Positions 1-11,065 of a stretch of DNA of 64,000 nucleotides are shown in pieces. A program made the translations under genes and the position numbers. Below the pieces are notes generated by a model that ran no database searches, was not told where the DNA came from, and saw nothing but the letters and a program-made list of their open reading frames with translations. Origin of the DNA: Marasmius tenuissimus (lineage: Eukaryota > Basidiomycota > Agaricomycetes > Agaricales > Marasmiaceae); contig JAQOTA010000050.1 of NCBI GenBank assembly GCA_029532415.1, positions 2,852,001-2,916,000 of the forward strand. Direction: 5' to 3'. The stretch's first letter is position 1; each line of letters starts with the position of its first letter.

Positions 1-1
1 C

Positions 2-67
2 GATGAAGGTGCGTATATTGACAAATCCCTGGCGAAAGAGACGTATAGCGCGTCGCTCGTGGGATGA
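2..67 (+). CDS. C-terminal end of an unknown protein (partial)
   Basis: An open frame enters from the left edge and ends at a TGA at 65-67, giving about 21 residues that finish in AKETYSASLVG. The composition looks like an ordinary protein C-terminus, and nothing else explains the first bases. The fragment is too short to assign a family, and the next 280 bases hold no other gene. It could equally be a chance open frame. Confidence 0.3.
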   Translation, partial: DEGAYIDKSLAKETYSASLVG

Positions 68-351
68 GAAGGGAAAAAGTTATCTGATAAGATGTGATGC
101 GGATGAACTCTTTATATTTCGTCGGCCAATACCGCTTTTCCGTTCGCTCGCTGGTGCGCCGAGTCAGCTAACGGGATTCAATAAGTGTCAATCAGCCCCC
201 AGCTGCGGAAATGAGGCGAGATGTATAAGCAGTATGTAGAGCGACATAAGGAGTATTACTCAGTCTCGGAAGCTACCGTCGTGGATGAAATTGACGAATG
301 GTCTTCCCGGCGAATGTAGTGTAATGAACGAGCAAAGGTTCTGAGAAAGCT

Positions 352-926
352 TCATGAAGATTTTGACTAACAGAAAGTATTGAGCTCAATGTCCACCAAA
401 AATCAAGGTAAAAACGTACCTTCTCAGCCTCCTCCGACTTTACAAATTCCTCCAATGCCTCCAATCCAGGCATAGCATTCTGACCGTCACTCTCATCCAC
501 GCCATATAACGCTTCAATAACCCTCCACTCTCTCGGCGACGCACCCCCACTCCACTGTGAAACGCCCACAGTACCTCTCCTCTCCCGATCCCATTCGCTG
601 AACTTGGGTGCCCTCTTTTGCTCTCCTGCCAATCCTAGCAGTTCGACGTTTGTCACCGTCGTGTTGAACATGGACGGAGCATCCCCTCCTCTGCGTCTTT
701 TTATGAACGCCTCGTCAATCTTGTCAGACAGGTTTTCGGGAGTGATGAAAGTGTCGGATTGGTGGTAAAGGGAGATGAGAGCTCGTTTCTTCTCGGGGGT
801 GAGGAAGTAGGATTTGGTGGAGGTGCTGGCTGCGTTTGACGGTGTTTTTGCAGATGAAGTTGAGGCATGCCTTCGCATTATACGTGCAGTTGTAGAGACG
901 CGTCGGAGCGCGGAACAAGACGCCAT
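352..926 (-). CDS. Hypothetical small mitochondrial-looking protein
   Basis: From the ATG at 926 the frame reads MASCSALRRVSTTARIMRRH. This N-terminus is rich in Arg, Ser and Ala and has no acidic residues, as in a mitochondrial presequence. A helical, charged stretch follows (ALISLYHQSDTFITPENLSD, then a KRRRGG patch), then a Trp-containing region. A donor GTACGT near 418 and an acceptor TTAG near 370 would remove about 50 bases and end the protein with KSKSS at a TGA at 352-354, about 175 residues. Without that splice the frame runs on to 273. I do not recognise the family. The gene lies 164 bases downstream of the acyl-CoA dehydrogenase stop, on the same strand, so it has its own promoter in that gap. 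Confidence 0.5.
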
Positions 927-1090
927 GGTTGTCGAAGTCGAAGAGAGAAATTGAGTTGCACAGCCACAACGAACTCCCTTCCTGGTCATCCGAGGTCTTG
1001 TCAATGTCCAATCCATAAATTTTATTGCCTTTCCAGATACACAATTTTTACATATGTGAAGATACAGCATCGTGAACATGTTTGAACGAA

Positions 1091-3220
1091 TCAGAGATGG
1101 CTCTTCAATCCAGCTTTTTCCATCAAAATTTTTTCCTTCTTCTTGCGTTCTTGTTCCTTTGCCACGACCGCGGGTGCTCTTCTGAGCTCCCGCAAGCCGA
1201 CTTGTTGAATGTGAACCTGTTCCGGGAGAAACTTGAGCTTCGGTTCTACGTATATAAATAACAGTGGAAACTGGACTAACAGCATCGGGGCCCTAGAATA
1301 AGAAAGCCAAAATGAGTCGCCAATAACTCCAAAACCAACGAGACCCGAGCACGTACATCAGCAAGCCTGAGCGTTCTCAGACCGGTCCAGGCTTTGGCAA
1401 GAGACTGGTCCTGCGAGACACCTTCTCCGCCATGTACTTGGATGGCACGGTCGACCACTTCAAGGGCCATAGAAGGAATGACAAACTACAACGAACACCG
1501 TAGTCAGTTCGCGGTCTGGTCCTGTTTTGTAAAAAAGATAACTGACTTTAGCGATACCAATCTCCTTCAAGGCGCCCTTAGCCTTGTACTTGTCGATCTG
1601 TTAACATGACATCCACTGTCAGCATCAGTACTCTCAAGGAACGCAAGGGAACACACCATCAAGGCAGCACTCAGAACCAGAAGCCTCGCGCCTTCGATAT
1701 CTGCACGGGACTTGGCAATGTCGGCGACGACAGTCCCTGCGAACCTGTGTGAGAAACGCCATCCAATCGATTTCAAGGTGCCACCCACCATGTTCATGAA
1801 GGTATTTTCCGAAAGGCTTGCGAGCGGGATCTGTGACACGGCGAAGCATCGTGTCAAGCGCACCCTGAGCGACACCAATGGACCGCATGCAGTGGTGAAT
1901 ACGACCAGGTCTACAGGATCAAAGGTTAGGTTCTGCATTCCGGCTGACGCGTCTCCATTGTCATTGTACTCACCCCAATCGTCCTTGGATGATCTAGACC
2001 AACGGAAGAGATAACGAGTTAGCCCTCCATTCGTGTCGTACACGTATTCAACCTCACCTCAAATCCTCTTCCCCAGCCAAGGACCAAATTCTCCAATGGT
2101 ACCCTCACATTATCATAAATAACCTCGCAGTGCCCCTCCGGTGCATCGTCATACCCAAACACTGTCATGGGCCTCACAATCTTGATTCCAGGTGTGTTGG
2201 AGGGAACAATGACAATGCTCTGTTGGTTATACGTGCTTTCGTTGTTCGGGTCGCTCTTCCCCAGTACGAGATGAAGAGCACAGCGGGGGTCGCCTGCGCC
2301 AGAGATCCACCTACGCAAGAATCAATTTCCATCCCAGAATTGATTTGTGCGAGGTAAAGAAAGGCACCATTTGTGTCCATTGATGACAATCTCATTTCCT
2401 TCCCGCTTGATAGAGGTTCGGATGTTGGTTGCATCCGACGATGCGACTACGCACCGGGGGTACAACTATTAGTAAAGTCGTATGTCGTCGAATATCGAAC
2501 ATACCATGTTTCTCAGTCATGGAAAATGACGACCTGATTTCACCGTTCAGCAATGGAACAAGCCACTTCTTCTGTTGTTCGGGGGAACCGTATCTCGCGA
2601 GGACCTCTGTGGGGAGTTTGAGCTACATCGCCCGGAAACAACGCGTTTGTATGACCCACCCATATTCCCAGTATCGGGAGCAGAGCAGTTGACTGCCTCT
2701 GACGCCACCTGACCGCCACGGCCTAGTACCTCTGCCATAACTGCATACTAGAATGTGTAGAGCTCCAGTTCAGTGAACGAGAACCCCTTGTTAGGAGAGG
2801 AAACATGCCTCCAGATTGGTGAGAGGTACACCGAACTCTGGGTAGTGCGCTTTGCTGAGGAAGAGATTCCAAAGCCCGAGTTTCTTCGCCTTGACTTTCA
2901 GCTCCTCCACGATGGGGATGACTGTCTTCCAGCGACGTTCGTCCGCGGGGAGCTGTGCGTGAGCGACGCGGGTTGCTGGGAACACTTCATCCTAAGGTGA
3001 TAGCACAAAGCCTCAGCACTATACAATGTAGCAGAAGAATAACGTTGACGTACTTCGACAAACTTGATGAGCTTAGCCAGCGTTTCTTTGGCGAATGGGG
3101 AGAACTTGTCTTCCACCTGCGACAAGATGAGCAAACAAGACTACTATCTCTGTTCATTTGAAACCGTACCATAGCCCAAGAGGCCTCAGATGTCAATTCG
3201 ACGATAGGATGGGTAGCCAT
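1091..3220 (-). CDS. Acyl-CoA dehydrogenase, ACAD10/11-like
   Basis: This is a flavin-dependent acyl-CoA dehydrogenase (alpha,beta-dehydrogenation of acyl-CoA) of the ACAD10/ACAD11 branch. The frame is split over many short introns. The N-terminus is [15 protein letters not shown]. The helical domain contains [20 protein letters not shown] and the middle domain begins near SFSMTEK. The beta-domain reads [20 protein letters not shown] and later [20 protein letters not shown]. The C-terminal domain carries [19 protein letters not shown] and [10 protein letters not shown]. The tail [21 protein letters not shown] is typical of this branch. Length, about 430 residues, suits the dehydrogenase module alone, so the aminoglycoside-phosphotransferase-like domain of animal ACAD10/11 is absent. 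No presequence is obvious, so a peroxisomal or cytosolic site is possible, though the last residues SHL are only a weak PTS1-like tail. Confidence 0.9.
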
Positions 3221-3562
3221 GGTTAGGAAACGGACTGGTGATGGTTGATGGTCAAGAGAACCTCGTCTGCTTTAACGAATTCTGGGGCACCGCGGCTATT
3301 GCAAAAGCCGGGGTATCACCGGCCAACAAACTGCCGGGTGTTTGCCTCAGCCTGACCTGACCTGCGCGTATCATGGGGGAGGCCCTGGGAGGCCGTCCTT
3401 CCAGCCCTTTACTCACAGCCCTTGCCTTAGGCCCGAATTACGGGTCTATGCACATTATATCCTTTCAGGTTTCTCACATAGAGGCTATTTCAACTCACGC
3501 AGCAATTTTGGGAAGGCGAAAAAATAGTAATTGCAGCATGCAACTGAATATATGATAGTACT
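3221..3562. other. Intergenic: 5' flank of acyl-CoA dehydrogenase, 3' flank of mL59
   Basis: Three hundred and forty-two bases lie between two minus-strand genes. The part next to the dehydrogenase start is rich in GGCC and CCGG words. Short plus-strand frames at 3342-3555 overlap one another and have no family features. I see no RNA gene or repeat. Confidence 0.5.
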
Positions 3563-4277
3563 CTAGAACGGAAGTTTGGACGTTACACGTTTGGCAGGTT
3601 TGAGAGGGTTGGGTTTCTTCTTCCTGTGATACTGGAAAGAGACGCGTCAGAACCGTCATAAACTCTTGGGAAAAGGCCTTTCGAAAACTCACAGCTTTGA
3701 ACTTCCTGACACGCTTGTCCATATCGCGCAACAACATGGCTTTGTGGTTCTCCTTCCGTTCCTTCGTTCTCTCCCATTTGTGTCCCTTGAACATCCTCTT
3801 CTTGCCCGCGTACAACGGGACATGGCGTGCACTTTCCGACATCTCCTTCTTCTGAGGCAACTTGCCCACCCAGTCAACTTCGAACGCCAATTCCTTGAGT
3901 TCCTCCGCTAGTTCCGAGTTTGGTTGTCTCTCTACACCAGCAGTCGATGATCCTGCAGTTCCAGCTTCAGCATTGACCACAGACTTCGCCTGCAATGCTT
4001 CTGGCTCCCTCAACTTCAACCCCGGAGGCAATAAATGCAGACTATTCGTCTCTTTGGCCTTCTTTATAAGCTCTGCTTGTCTCCTCATAGAGTACTTGGG
4101 CGGTGTCCACCGTCCAGTCTTCGGATTGAGATGCGGGAGGAAAGGATTCGGGAGTCGGATACCCTTCGAGGCGCTTGCTTCGGGGAGCGCAGGGATAGCG
4201 CCATGTCGGGAAATGTGCCCAGCAAGACCCGCTAATTCATGCAGTCGGAATTTTTTGATGGCTTGGATAGCTGACAT
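3563..4277 (-). CDS. MRPL25: Mitochondrial large-subunit ribosomal protein mL59
   Basis: This is a structural protein of the fungal mitoribosomal large subunit (mL59, yeast MRPL25). The start MSAIQAIKKFRLHELAGLAG is followed by LPNPFLPHLNPKTGRWTPPK and YSMRRQAELIKKAK, the conserved block of the family. A Lys/Arg-rich region (KGHKWERTKERKENHKAML, RDMDKRVRKFKA) follows. An intron at 3632-3692 (GTGAGT to CCAG) joins this to a basic last exon, YHRKKKPNPLKPAKRV, which ends at a TAG at 3563-3565. Reading through the intron instead gives a long meaningless tail down to 3495. The total of about 217 residues is longer than yeast MRPL25 because of an Ala/Glu-rich linker in the middle. Confidence 0.85.
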
Positions 4278-4818
4278 TATGCAGCCAGCCCAAAGCTCGA
4301 GAGTCGGAGGACTGAGGGAAGTGGAAAGATTTGGTACTTATGTAAGCAGGTGCGGCGAGAATTTTCGACGCGACGCGGCGCCAACAGGCTCAACCTCACC
4401 GTGCCATTCAGAGTCCCCTAATGATAGAGTACAAGCCGTGTATATATCATTTCGTACAATATTGAGCAAGCGGTTGAAGGGGTGTTATACTTGTCTTACT
4501 AGGGATATTTATTAGCCCACAAGCAGTCCGTTCCACTCGCAACATACTATGTCTGCATGGTCCAGAGGTATAAGGTAAGGGAACTTGGGATCAAGAAATC
4601 CAAGATCATAGTCAGCGGATATACAACAGTCAGGTGGTGGTGGAATCGAGCTGAATATAACGATACAAATTAATACAATAGTGGTACAATGGTTTCACCT
4701 AGCACGATGATTGAGAAATTCGACGACAGGAAGGGAGAGATTGCCAAAACAACAAAAAGAAGGAAAAAAGAACCCGCCCAAACAAAGATAGCAACGACAC
4801 GACGAGGAAGGCCATCAC
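4278..4818. other. Intergenic: promoter side of mL59 and 3' flank of the Zn2Cys6 factor
   Basis: This 541-base spacer contains A-rich stretches near 4740-4790 that probably belong to the 3' untranslated region of the transcription factor gene. A plus-strand frame crossing 3862-4515 is a shadow of mL59. No tRNA-like B box, repeat or other gene is visible. Confidence 0.5.
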
Positions 4819-7800
4819 TCATCGAAGTCCATTGCTATTGTGGCGCTCTGAGTCACCTAGAGTAAAAGGAAGGTCAGGATTCAGCTCAAACGAAACTGGA
4901 TCATAACTCTGCCAAAGTGGGTCTTGTTCTCCTAGGAATTGGTCACCTACTGGATTCCCATCAGGGTAGTTCCGTAGATAGTCTAGCCCACGGAATGGTA
5001 GACCAGTCGCAGCAAACGACGTTGAGGATGAAGAGGACAGTGAGCCCAGGAATTGGTTCATGTCACCACTTGACATCCCAAAGTCGTAAGTGTCGCTGAA
5101 ACCACTATCGTTCCCGTTGCTGAATGGCATTGAGGTATCCGGAGAGGTGGGAGAATAGAGCTCGTGATGACCATTCCACTGTTGGGTATTCGAAAACTGA
5201 AGTGGGCTTCCTTGCAGTCCGAAGTCCTGCTCGTAACGTGGTGGAGACGGCACCTGGTTGGACGACAAATCAGGTGAACCAAAATTGCCCGTGAACGAAT
5301 GGGCCGGTAGAAGTGTCGGACTGGATTCCTGGGCGGGCTCGTTGACAGTTGTGATTGGCGAGGGTAGATGTGCAGATGCAGGCGAGCTGTGGGCACTACC
5401 AGGATTGGGAAGTTGCGGAAGCGTGGAAGTCGTCGGACTTGATAGGCTGTGGAAGAAGGGCCCATCAATCGAGTCCTGTGGATCATGGCCTCTTCTTCGT
5501 GATGATGATCTCGCACGGGTGGCGTCTTCAATTCAAATAGGAGTTAGATCCCCAAAAACGATAAAGCACTAAGAATATACTCACTGTCGTGTCGATATGG
5601 CGAAACAGCGGCCATGCGACGAGATGGCGCGGTGCGATCTCGGGATAGAGTCCTTCGTGTAGATCTGTTCTTGGTCACCAGGTTATGCATAGCGCTGGCA
5701 CTACCAGCGCTGCCGGTAGCACGATGCTCGAGGTCAGCGGGCGCAGCTGTAGATGGCGGCATTGGTGGGCTTTCTAGTGCATGTCGGGTGATAGCTTCGT
5801 TGGCAGTGCTGGTCAAGTCCACAAGCAGCTCCTTGCACTTCCGAGCCCCAGGCCACTGTCCCTCCCAAGACTCTAACGCAGTGAGACTGCTCTTAGCCTC
5901 CTCCATGGCCGCTGCAGCTGCGCGTGGATCAGTGGAATGCATAGCGTAGAGCAGAAGAATGACGGCAGAGCTGAACAAGTGTTGGATGAAGAACGCAAGG
6001 TGATGTGACGGAGGAACAACATTCTTCATGGACGGCGCGAGACGGATGCACGATCGCGCCGAGGAGACGGCTTTCGCGGTAGACTTGGGAGTGACTAGTT
6101 GATCAGCACGTTTCACTGGGATGAAATTTCGGTGCAGCGTCGTGAGGACTGAGTAGTAATGACTGCAAAGGACAGCTCCCATAGACACTTGCTCGTCCGT
6201 CTCGGGCTGCGACTTGAATATGGCTGGTAGTTCGTCGCACCACTTCGTGAGGTCGGCATCCAACGCTTCCACGTTTCGTCCCAGTTCTGCTTGTTGTTCG
6301 GGTTCCAACTGATCCTTGCAGTTTTCCAACGCGTAAACCTGGCGAAGCACCCGACCTCCAATCTGGTAGAGTTTCGTGAGGGAATTGAAGCCCGTCATCA
6401 GGGAAACACGCTCAGTGGGCATGGTCGCGCCGCTGTAATACTCTGGCAGGTTCTCATCATCCACCTCGACCGGATCTTCGACATCACAGTCTGAATCCTC
6501 GATACCCAGGGGGCGACCGAGGGCGATCGCAAGCATACGATCCAACGTGTACACCCCTGCCCAAATTTTACGCCGAGTCTCCTTCTCTATAGGGGTGACA
6601 GAAAGCCTGCGAGGCGATCGCTGTTCCTTAGGTTAATGCGGGGTATGTGAGGGAAATTTTCACAAGTACTCACATGGAGGCCAAGATCCTGTCCGATGCG
6701 CACGGCTTGTCCTATGAGTATCCAGGCTTGTGGTAAACAATTTATGGAACACAAGAATGACGAAAGGAGGAGAAAGCACTGGACATGTGCAATTTGGGTC
6801 TTTGCATGACTGATGTACTGCAAGATGAGAGAGCTGCGGGCATATGAAGGATTGGTCATGATGTCAATCAAAACGACGAAGAGGTGACGACTCACCGTTC
6901 GTAATAAACCATTCCCATTCCACCTTCATCTGCGCGTTCACCACCCTGTAATCTGTCGTCTTGAACTATGTTGGCGGCGCAGGAAAACACGGCGAATATC
7001 AAGGATACGAAGGCAGTTTGGGCGCGATGAAGCTCTCGATCGTCTCGGTTGTTCATAACGTGTTCGTACTGGCGTAAGAACTGAGGTTTGTCCAGAATAG
7101 GCATCAGGAAGTGGAATCGGGCGAAATAGGCGTTGACCTGCGATCGTGGTATTGTGAGTTGGGGTCAGGGATGTAATTGTAACCACGTACCAGCTTGTCA
7201 GCCAAATCCCGTGGGGGATATTCCACTTCTTCTGGACCGGGGAGTGCGCGTACTTTCCCAAAGAACACAGAAGCCGGGAAATACAACTTATTGACGCCGG
7301 GGAGTGGCGACATTGGGTCGTCTTCCATGGGTGAGATGCGATGCAATGGAGAGGAGGTAATCGCACGGAAAGATTGGATCAAGGACATTGTCGACGATCC
7401 ACCTATCCATCGAGGGTGACCATACTCGTCCAAAGCCAACTGCCCGAACGATTCGCTTACTTCGTCTTCGACCTTTACGGGCTGGGGCGACGACGAAGGT
7501 GATTTCGAGTTGTCTCTCGGGGCAATTTGACGCAACATAGCACTGGCTTCAGGAGGTAACGCTGGGGCATTGGTTGTTGACCTTGAAGTAGTGGCACCAT
7601 TCGGTGCTGTACCTATCTGCTCGATTACCGGTGCCAACTGTGTGAATACACTTTCCATATGTATGAGGCGAGCCTCTAGTTCCTGTACATAACTTCAAAG
7701 CGGATGAGTTTTGCGATGCCACACGTATTTCTTGTCATGTACTCACTGTCGACTAAGCGCAGCTAAAACGACATCAGATATTTTAGAACCCGAGAACAGC

Positions 7801-8126
7801 GGGCAGGCAACTCACCTCTGTCCTTGGTCTGCAGCCAGGTGCATTGGGAGCCCGAGGCCTGACACTGGGAGCAAGTGGGTTCGCAACCATCGCATTTGAT
7901 TTTTTTGCGCCTAAGTTTTCGATTTTCTGTAATAAGAACAGTGGAAAGAGTTATATCGAGAGTGAATGACGTGCCTGCAACTCTCACAAGCCCTCCATAC
8001 CCTTCGTCTCTGTAGCTGTATTGGCTTCTGGCCAGCATCGGCTGGAGGAGGTTCTGGGTCAGCGCGTTTCTTCTTGCTCTGCTGTGCCATGGTGGGTTTG
8101 GTGGAAGAAAGGTCGTCTTGTGTCAT
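4819..8126 (-). CDS. Zn2Cys6 fungal-specific transcription factor
   Basis: This is a nuclear DNA-binding regulator of the Gal4-type binuclear zinc cluster family. The N-terminus is basic and Gln/Pro-rich (SKKKRADPEPPPADAG). The zinc cluster is split by an intron at about 7911-7974. Joined, it reads CESCRRKKIKCDG and then CEPTCSQCQASGSQC, a perfect CX2CX6CX6CX2CX6C spacing. That intron appears to use a GC donor (AG|GCACGT). A linker and the middle homology (fungal_trans) domain follow, with HVQCFLLLSSFLCSINCLPQ, IGQAVRIGQDLGLHVS and VYTLDRMLAIALGRPLGIED. The C-terminal 250 residues are Ser/Pro/Asn-rich, as in activation domains. The start could be the ATG at 8126 or the one at 8090 (MAQQSKKK). 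The target pathway cannot be told from the sequence. Confidence 0.9.
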
Positions 8127-8917
8127 CAGAATGCGCTTATAATGGTGGCCGGTAATGTGAAGGTCTTAGACAAGTGTGGTCAAGGGCCTGCCGCTTGATG
8201 GAATTTTTGTTAGGAGATCGTCTATATCGGGAAATTGTGGCAAATTGAAGGCACAGCACGGCACACATCTCGGCACTTCCATGCTATTTTTCGCAGCAGA
8301 TTGGGGTATAAATATGCGCGCTCTCCCGAAAAGACCGGCGGCCATCGATATTCCACCATGAAGTTCCCTGAAGGTTCCCCACTCCCAGGGTAACGAGCAT
8401 GCAGGAAGTGGTTCTTGGTATGCCTGAGCATATGTATCTGGATTCTCGTTCACAGCACCCGACTTTCTGACAAACCGAGTATCCCGCTGAGAGTGTCAGA
8501 GTTGGGAATGATTACAACTAATACGGCAACACCTCGTTCCCGACTTATTGTCACTCCGACATCGCCTCTCCCGCTTCGCTGTACTGTAAGCACCGGAGTC
8601 ATTTCCGTCAGTTGGCATAACTAAACTGGCCGCTAACGGCCATTGCTGGCCCGAAACGCAAGAGAATTGACGTACAAACTATTTAGCGTCGGTTTCGGTG
8701 GGACCACCTTGGCCACTTTATTCCCTGGTGTACCGGGCTCAAACAATAGCCAGGATGGCTTTGATCAAGGCGACGGACCCCATTCTCGTCGGAGACTCGA
8801 GGAGTCTTTGAGCGGCAAGAATTAGCGCCCGGTGCCAAGCGCTCGCTGTGTGGCTGTACCATTGTTGTTTTTGATTCCCACTGTGGTAACCAAACTGACG
8901 AAATCCTTCCTACCATT
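8127..8917. promoter_or_regulatory. Divergent spacer between the Zn2Cys6 factor and Pab2
   Basis: This 791-base region separates two genes transcribed away from each other, so it must hold both promoters and 5' leaders. It is mixed in composition. The word GGGTATAAATAT at about 8304-8315 contains a TATA-like box on the plus strand, but it is 600 bases from the Pab2 start. Frames of 60-95 residues on both strands have no recognisable content. Confidence 0.5.
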
Positions 8918-9784
8918 ATGGCTGAAGCCGACGCTACCCAACCTACGAACGGAGGAGCAGAGAATGTCGTTGACGATGCGGAGGAAGCTGAGAGCCAAGT
9001 GCGTTCTCATTAAACAAAGATACACGAATCTCAGCTCACCGGTTATTTCTCTCACAGGAAATCTTGCTCATGAAGCAGCGAGTTGCTGAGATGGAGATGG
9101 AGGCCAAAAAACTTCGCGAGCTACAAGCAGAGGCAGAGGCAAGCCAGCAGAAAGGGCAAGAGGCTGCAATGGAGACAGATGAAGACAAAAACGCCGCGGA
9201 CAGTCGCAGTGTGTATGTCGGAAACGTCAGTCCATTGAACACAATTTCCGGCAGAACTGTTCTCACTTCGCAACAGGTCGACTACAGTGCAACACCTGAA
9301 GACATTCAAGCACATTTTCAGTCTTGTGGAACTATTAACCGAGTGACCATTCTTTGTGACAAATTTACAGGCCATCCAAAAGGGTACTTGTCGCTGGAAT
9401 TCTCTCTGTGCTCGAGCATCTCTAAATTCAAAGTATCTTCTAGTTACGCATACGTGGAGTTTGCGGAACCAGAACACGTTGATATCGCATTGACGTTGGA
9501 CAACTCTCTATTTCACGGACGGTTGATCAAGGTGTGTACACCACGCTTTACGTCGGCTTCGTCTTTACTGAGTTGATGAAAGGTGACGGCGAAGAGGACC
9601 AATGTACCTGGATTCAACCGTGGTCGGGGCAGAGGCGGTTACAGAGGCGGCTATAGAGGTGGGTACAGAGGTGGTGGGGGTTACAACCCGTACCGAGCGC
9701 GTGGCAGGTATGTCATCCAGGACCTCACCAGTGCTTGCTCATTCTCATTTTTCTGTCTGAAGGGGACGTGGAAGAGGGTTTTAG
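8918..9784 (+). CDS. PAB2: Nuclear polyadenylate-binding protein 2 (Pab2/PABPN1)
   Basis: Pab2 binds poly(A) in the nucleus and acts in poly(A)-tail length control and exosome-linked RNA turnover. The ATG at 8918 opens [18 protein letters not shown], an acidic N-terminus. After an intron come the coiled-coil helix [19 protein letters not shown] and an acidic linker. The single RRM is spread over several exons: DSRSVYVGN (RNP2), then [18 protein letters not shown], then [16 protein letters not shown] (RNP1). After [20 protein letters not shown] the tail is an RGG/YRGG repeat. The last intron (GTATGT to TGAAG) joins the tail to RGRGRGF and a TAG at 9782-9784. The Tyr/Gly/Arg tail is the usual site of arginine methylation in this family. 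Confidence 0.92.
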
Positions 9785-10092
9785 GATTCGAACTTTGGTT
9801 ACCTGAACGTCAATGCATGACTCCGCGACGAAGAACGAAGTCTGTCGGCTGCCTCAATATCCTTCTTGCTATGTATGATATAAACTAGCACCTACCGATA
9901 TATACATTTACCCGTACGTTGTAATGATAGCATTTTGATATTTTGAGAGCTTCCTGTTCAGAGTCCCGATCTCTTAGTCTGCACAGGTCTGAGACTGCAC
10001 CACGACGCGGACGCGAGCGTGTGAATTCGAGAATTTGAACGCTTCACAATCCTTCACGCTCCTTTCAACTGTTCCCCTCGTACGCCACCGCA
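9785..10092. other. Intergenic between Pab2 and bL19m
   Basis: The 3' flank of Pab2 and the promoter of bL19m share 308 bases. The word GGATTCGAAC at 9784-9793 resembles the complement of a tRNA B box, but no cloverleaf can be folded around it. Nothing else stands out. Confidence 0.5.
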
Positions 10093-10611
10093 ATGCTGCC
10101 CAATGTCTTCAGATGGGCCTCTCGGTCAATGGCGACAGCGGCAACCGCAACACCAAAGCCTTATCCATTTTCAAAAACCGCGATTCTTCACCCAGAACCT
10201 AGTGTCGCTCCTCCAACACCACTTCTTAAGGGCAAAGGTTTGATGCCCTACCTCTCGAAAAATCTCCCGTCACCCGAAAAACAAGCCATGCTACACGATC
10301 TTTTCTCGAGACATTCACCGAACCGTCTGTACGCTGGCTCCGTAGTCAGCGTCACTTTGGAACATGCACCTTTCCTATTCACGGGTGTTATATTGGGAAT
10401 AAGACGACGAGGACCGGATACTTCGTTCGTTCTGCGGAATGTCATCCAGCGTACGGGAGTAGAAATGCAGATATTTGCCAACTCTCCGCTTGTCAAGAGC
10501 ATTAAGCTCCTCCAGAAACCACCGAAAGGAAGGATGAGGAGGGCAAAGCTGTACTACTTGAGGGATTCACCAGAGAAGATGAGCGAACTGGCGAGTGGTA
10601 AAAAGAAATAA
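10093..10611 (+). CDS. IMG1: Mitochondrial large-subunit ribosomal protein bL19m
   Basis: This is the mitochondrial member of the bL19 family, placed at the mitoribosomal subunit interface (yeast IMG1). It is encoded in a single exon of 172 residues, unusual for this window. The N-terminus MLPNVFRWASRSMATAATAT is a presequence. The L19 core contains LYAGSVVSVTLEH, FTGVILGIRRRGPDTSFVLR and then RTGVEMQIFANSPLVKSIKL, the conserved SH3-like fold with the R-G-x-x-T/S-F-x-L-R block. The C-terminus is basic and ends in SGKKK. The upstream spacer is 308 bases. Confidence 0.92.
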   Translation: MLPNVFRWASRSMATAATATPKPYPFSKTAILHPEPSVAPPTPLLKGKGLMPYLSKNLPSPEKQAMLHDLFSRHSPNRLYAGSVVSVTLEHAPFLFTGVILGIRRRGPDTSFVLRNVIQRTGVEMQIFANSPLVKSIKLLQKPPKGRMRRAKLYYLRDSPEKMSELASGKKK

Positions 10612-11065
10612 AGGAGATATCTTCCGTGGTGAGTAGTCTGCTATATAACTGCGACGAATATTTGCAATATACTGACCCATACAAATTAGTTTTAGACGCG
10701 GTTCCTTGCATTCGCGAAGTTCACTCAACCGAGCACACGAACGTACAGTTATCGGTAGAAGAATCATCATAGAACAGGGAGGCTTAGTACTTTACCCAGG
10801 CAATAATAGCACATCATTCTAATGCAGAGGAATTACTTCCGAGTCGAGGACTTCACGCTTCCTCCTATACTATTAGATAAATGGGAGTCGTGTGCCTGCT
10901 TCGGGTTTACTTCCCAGACGATTTCCGGGGTGCACATGAATTTTGCCATGAGTATAGAGCATATCTATAGCTTTGAGTAGTAACTAGTAAGTATGAGGTG
11001 TTGCTGACGTCGCGGACTTATCTCAACGCGGCAAGTACGCACTTTGTTCTTTACTTCTACCCACC
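10612..11065. other. Intergenic between bL19m and the I-BAR gene
   Basis: Both flanking genes run rightwards, so this 454-base stretch holds the terminator of the first and the promoter of the second. It is moderately A+T-rich. I see no repeats, no RNA gene and no convincing frame. Confidence 0.5.

Noticed and set aside
1712..2692. Plus-strand frames of 75-100 residues
   Set aside because: They are antisense to conserved acyl-CoA dehydrogenase exons.
9775..9850. Possible minus-strand tRNA suggested by GTTCGAATCC
   Set aside because: No acceptor stem, anticodon arm or A box can be paired around it. The word lies just after the Pab2 stop and is probably chance.
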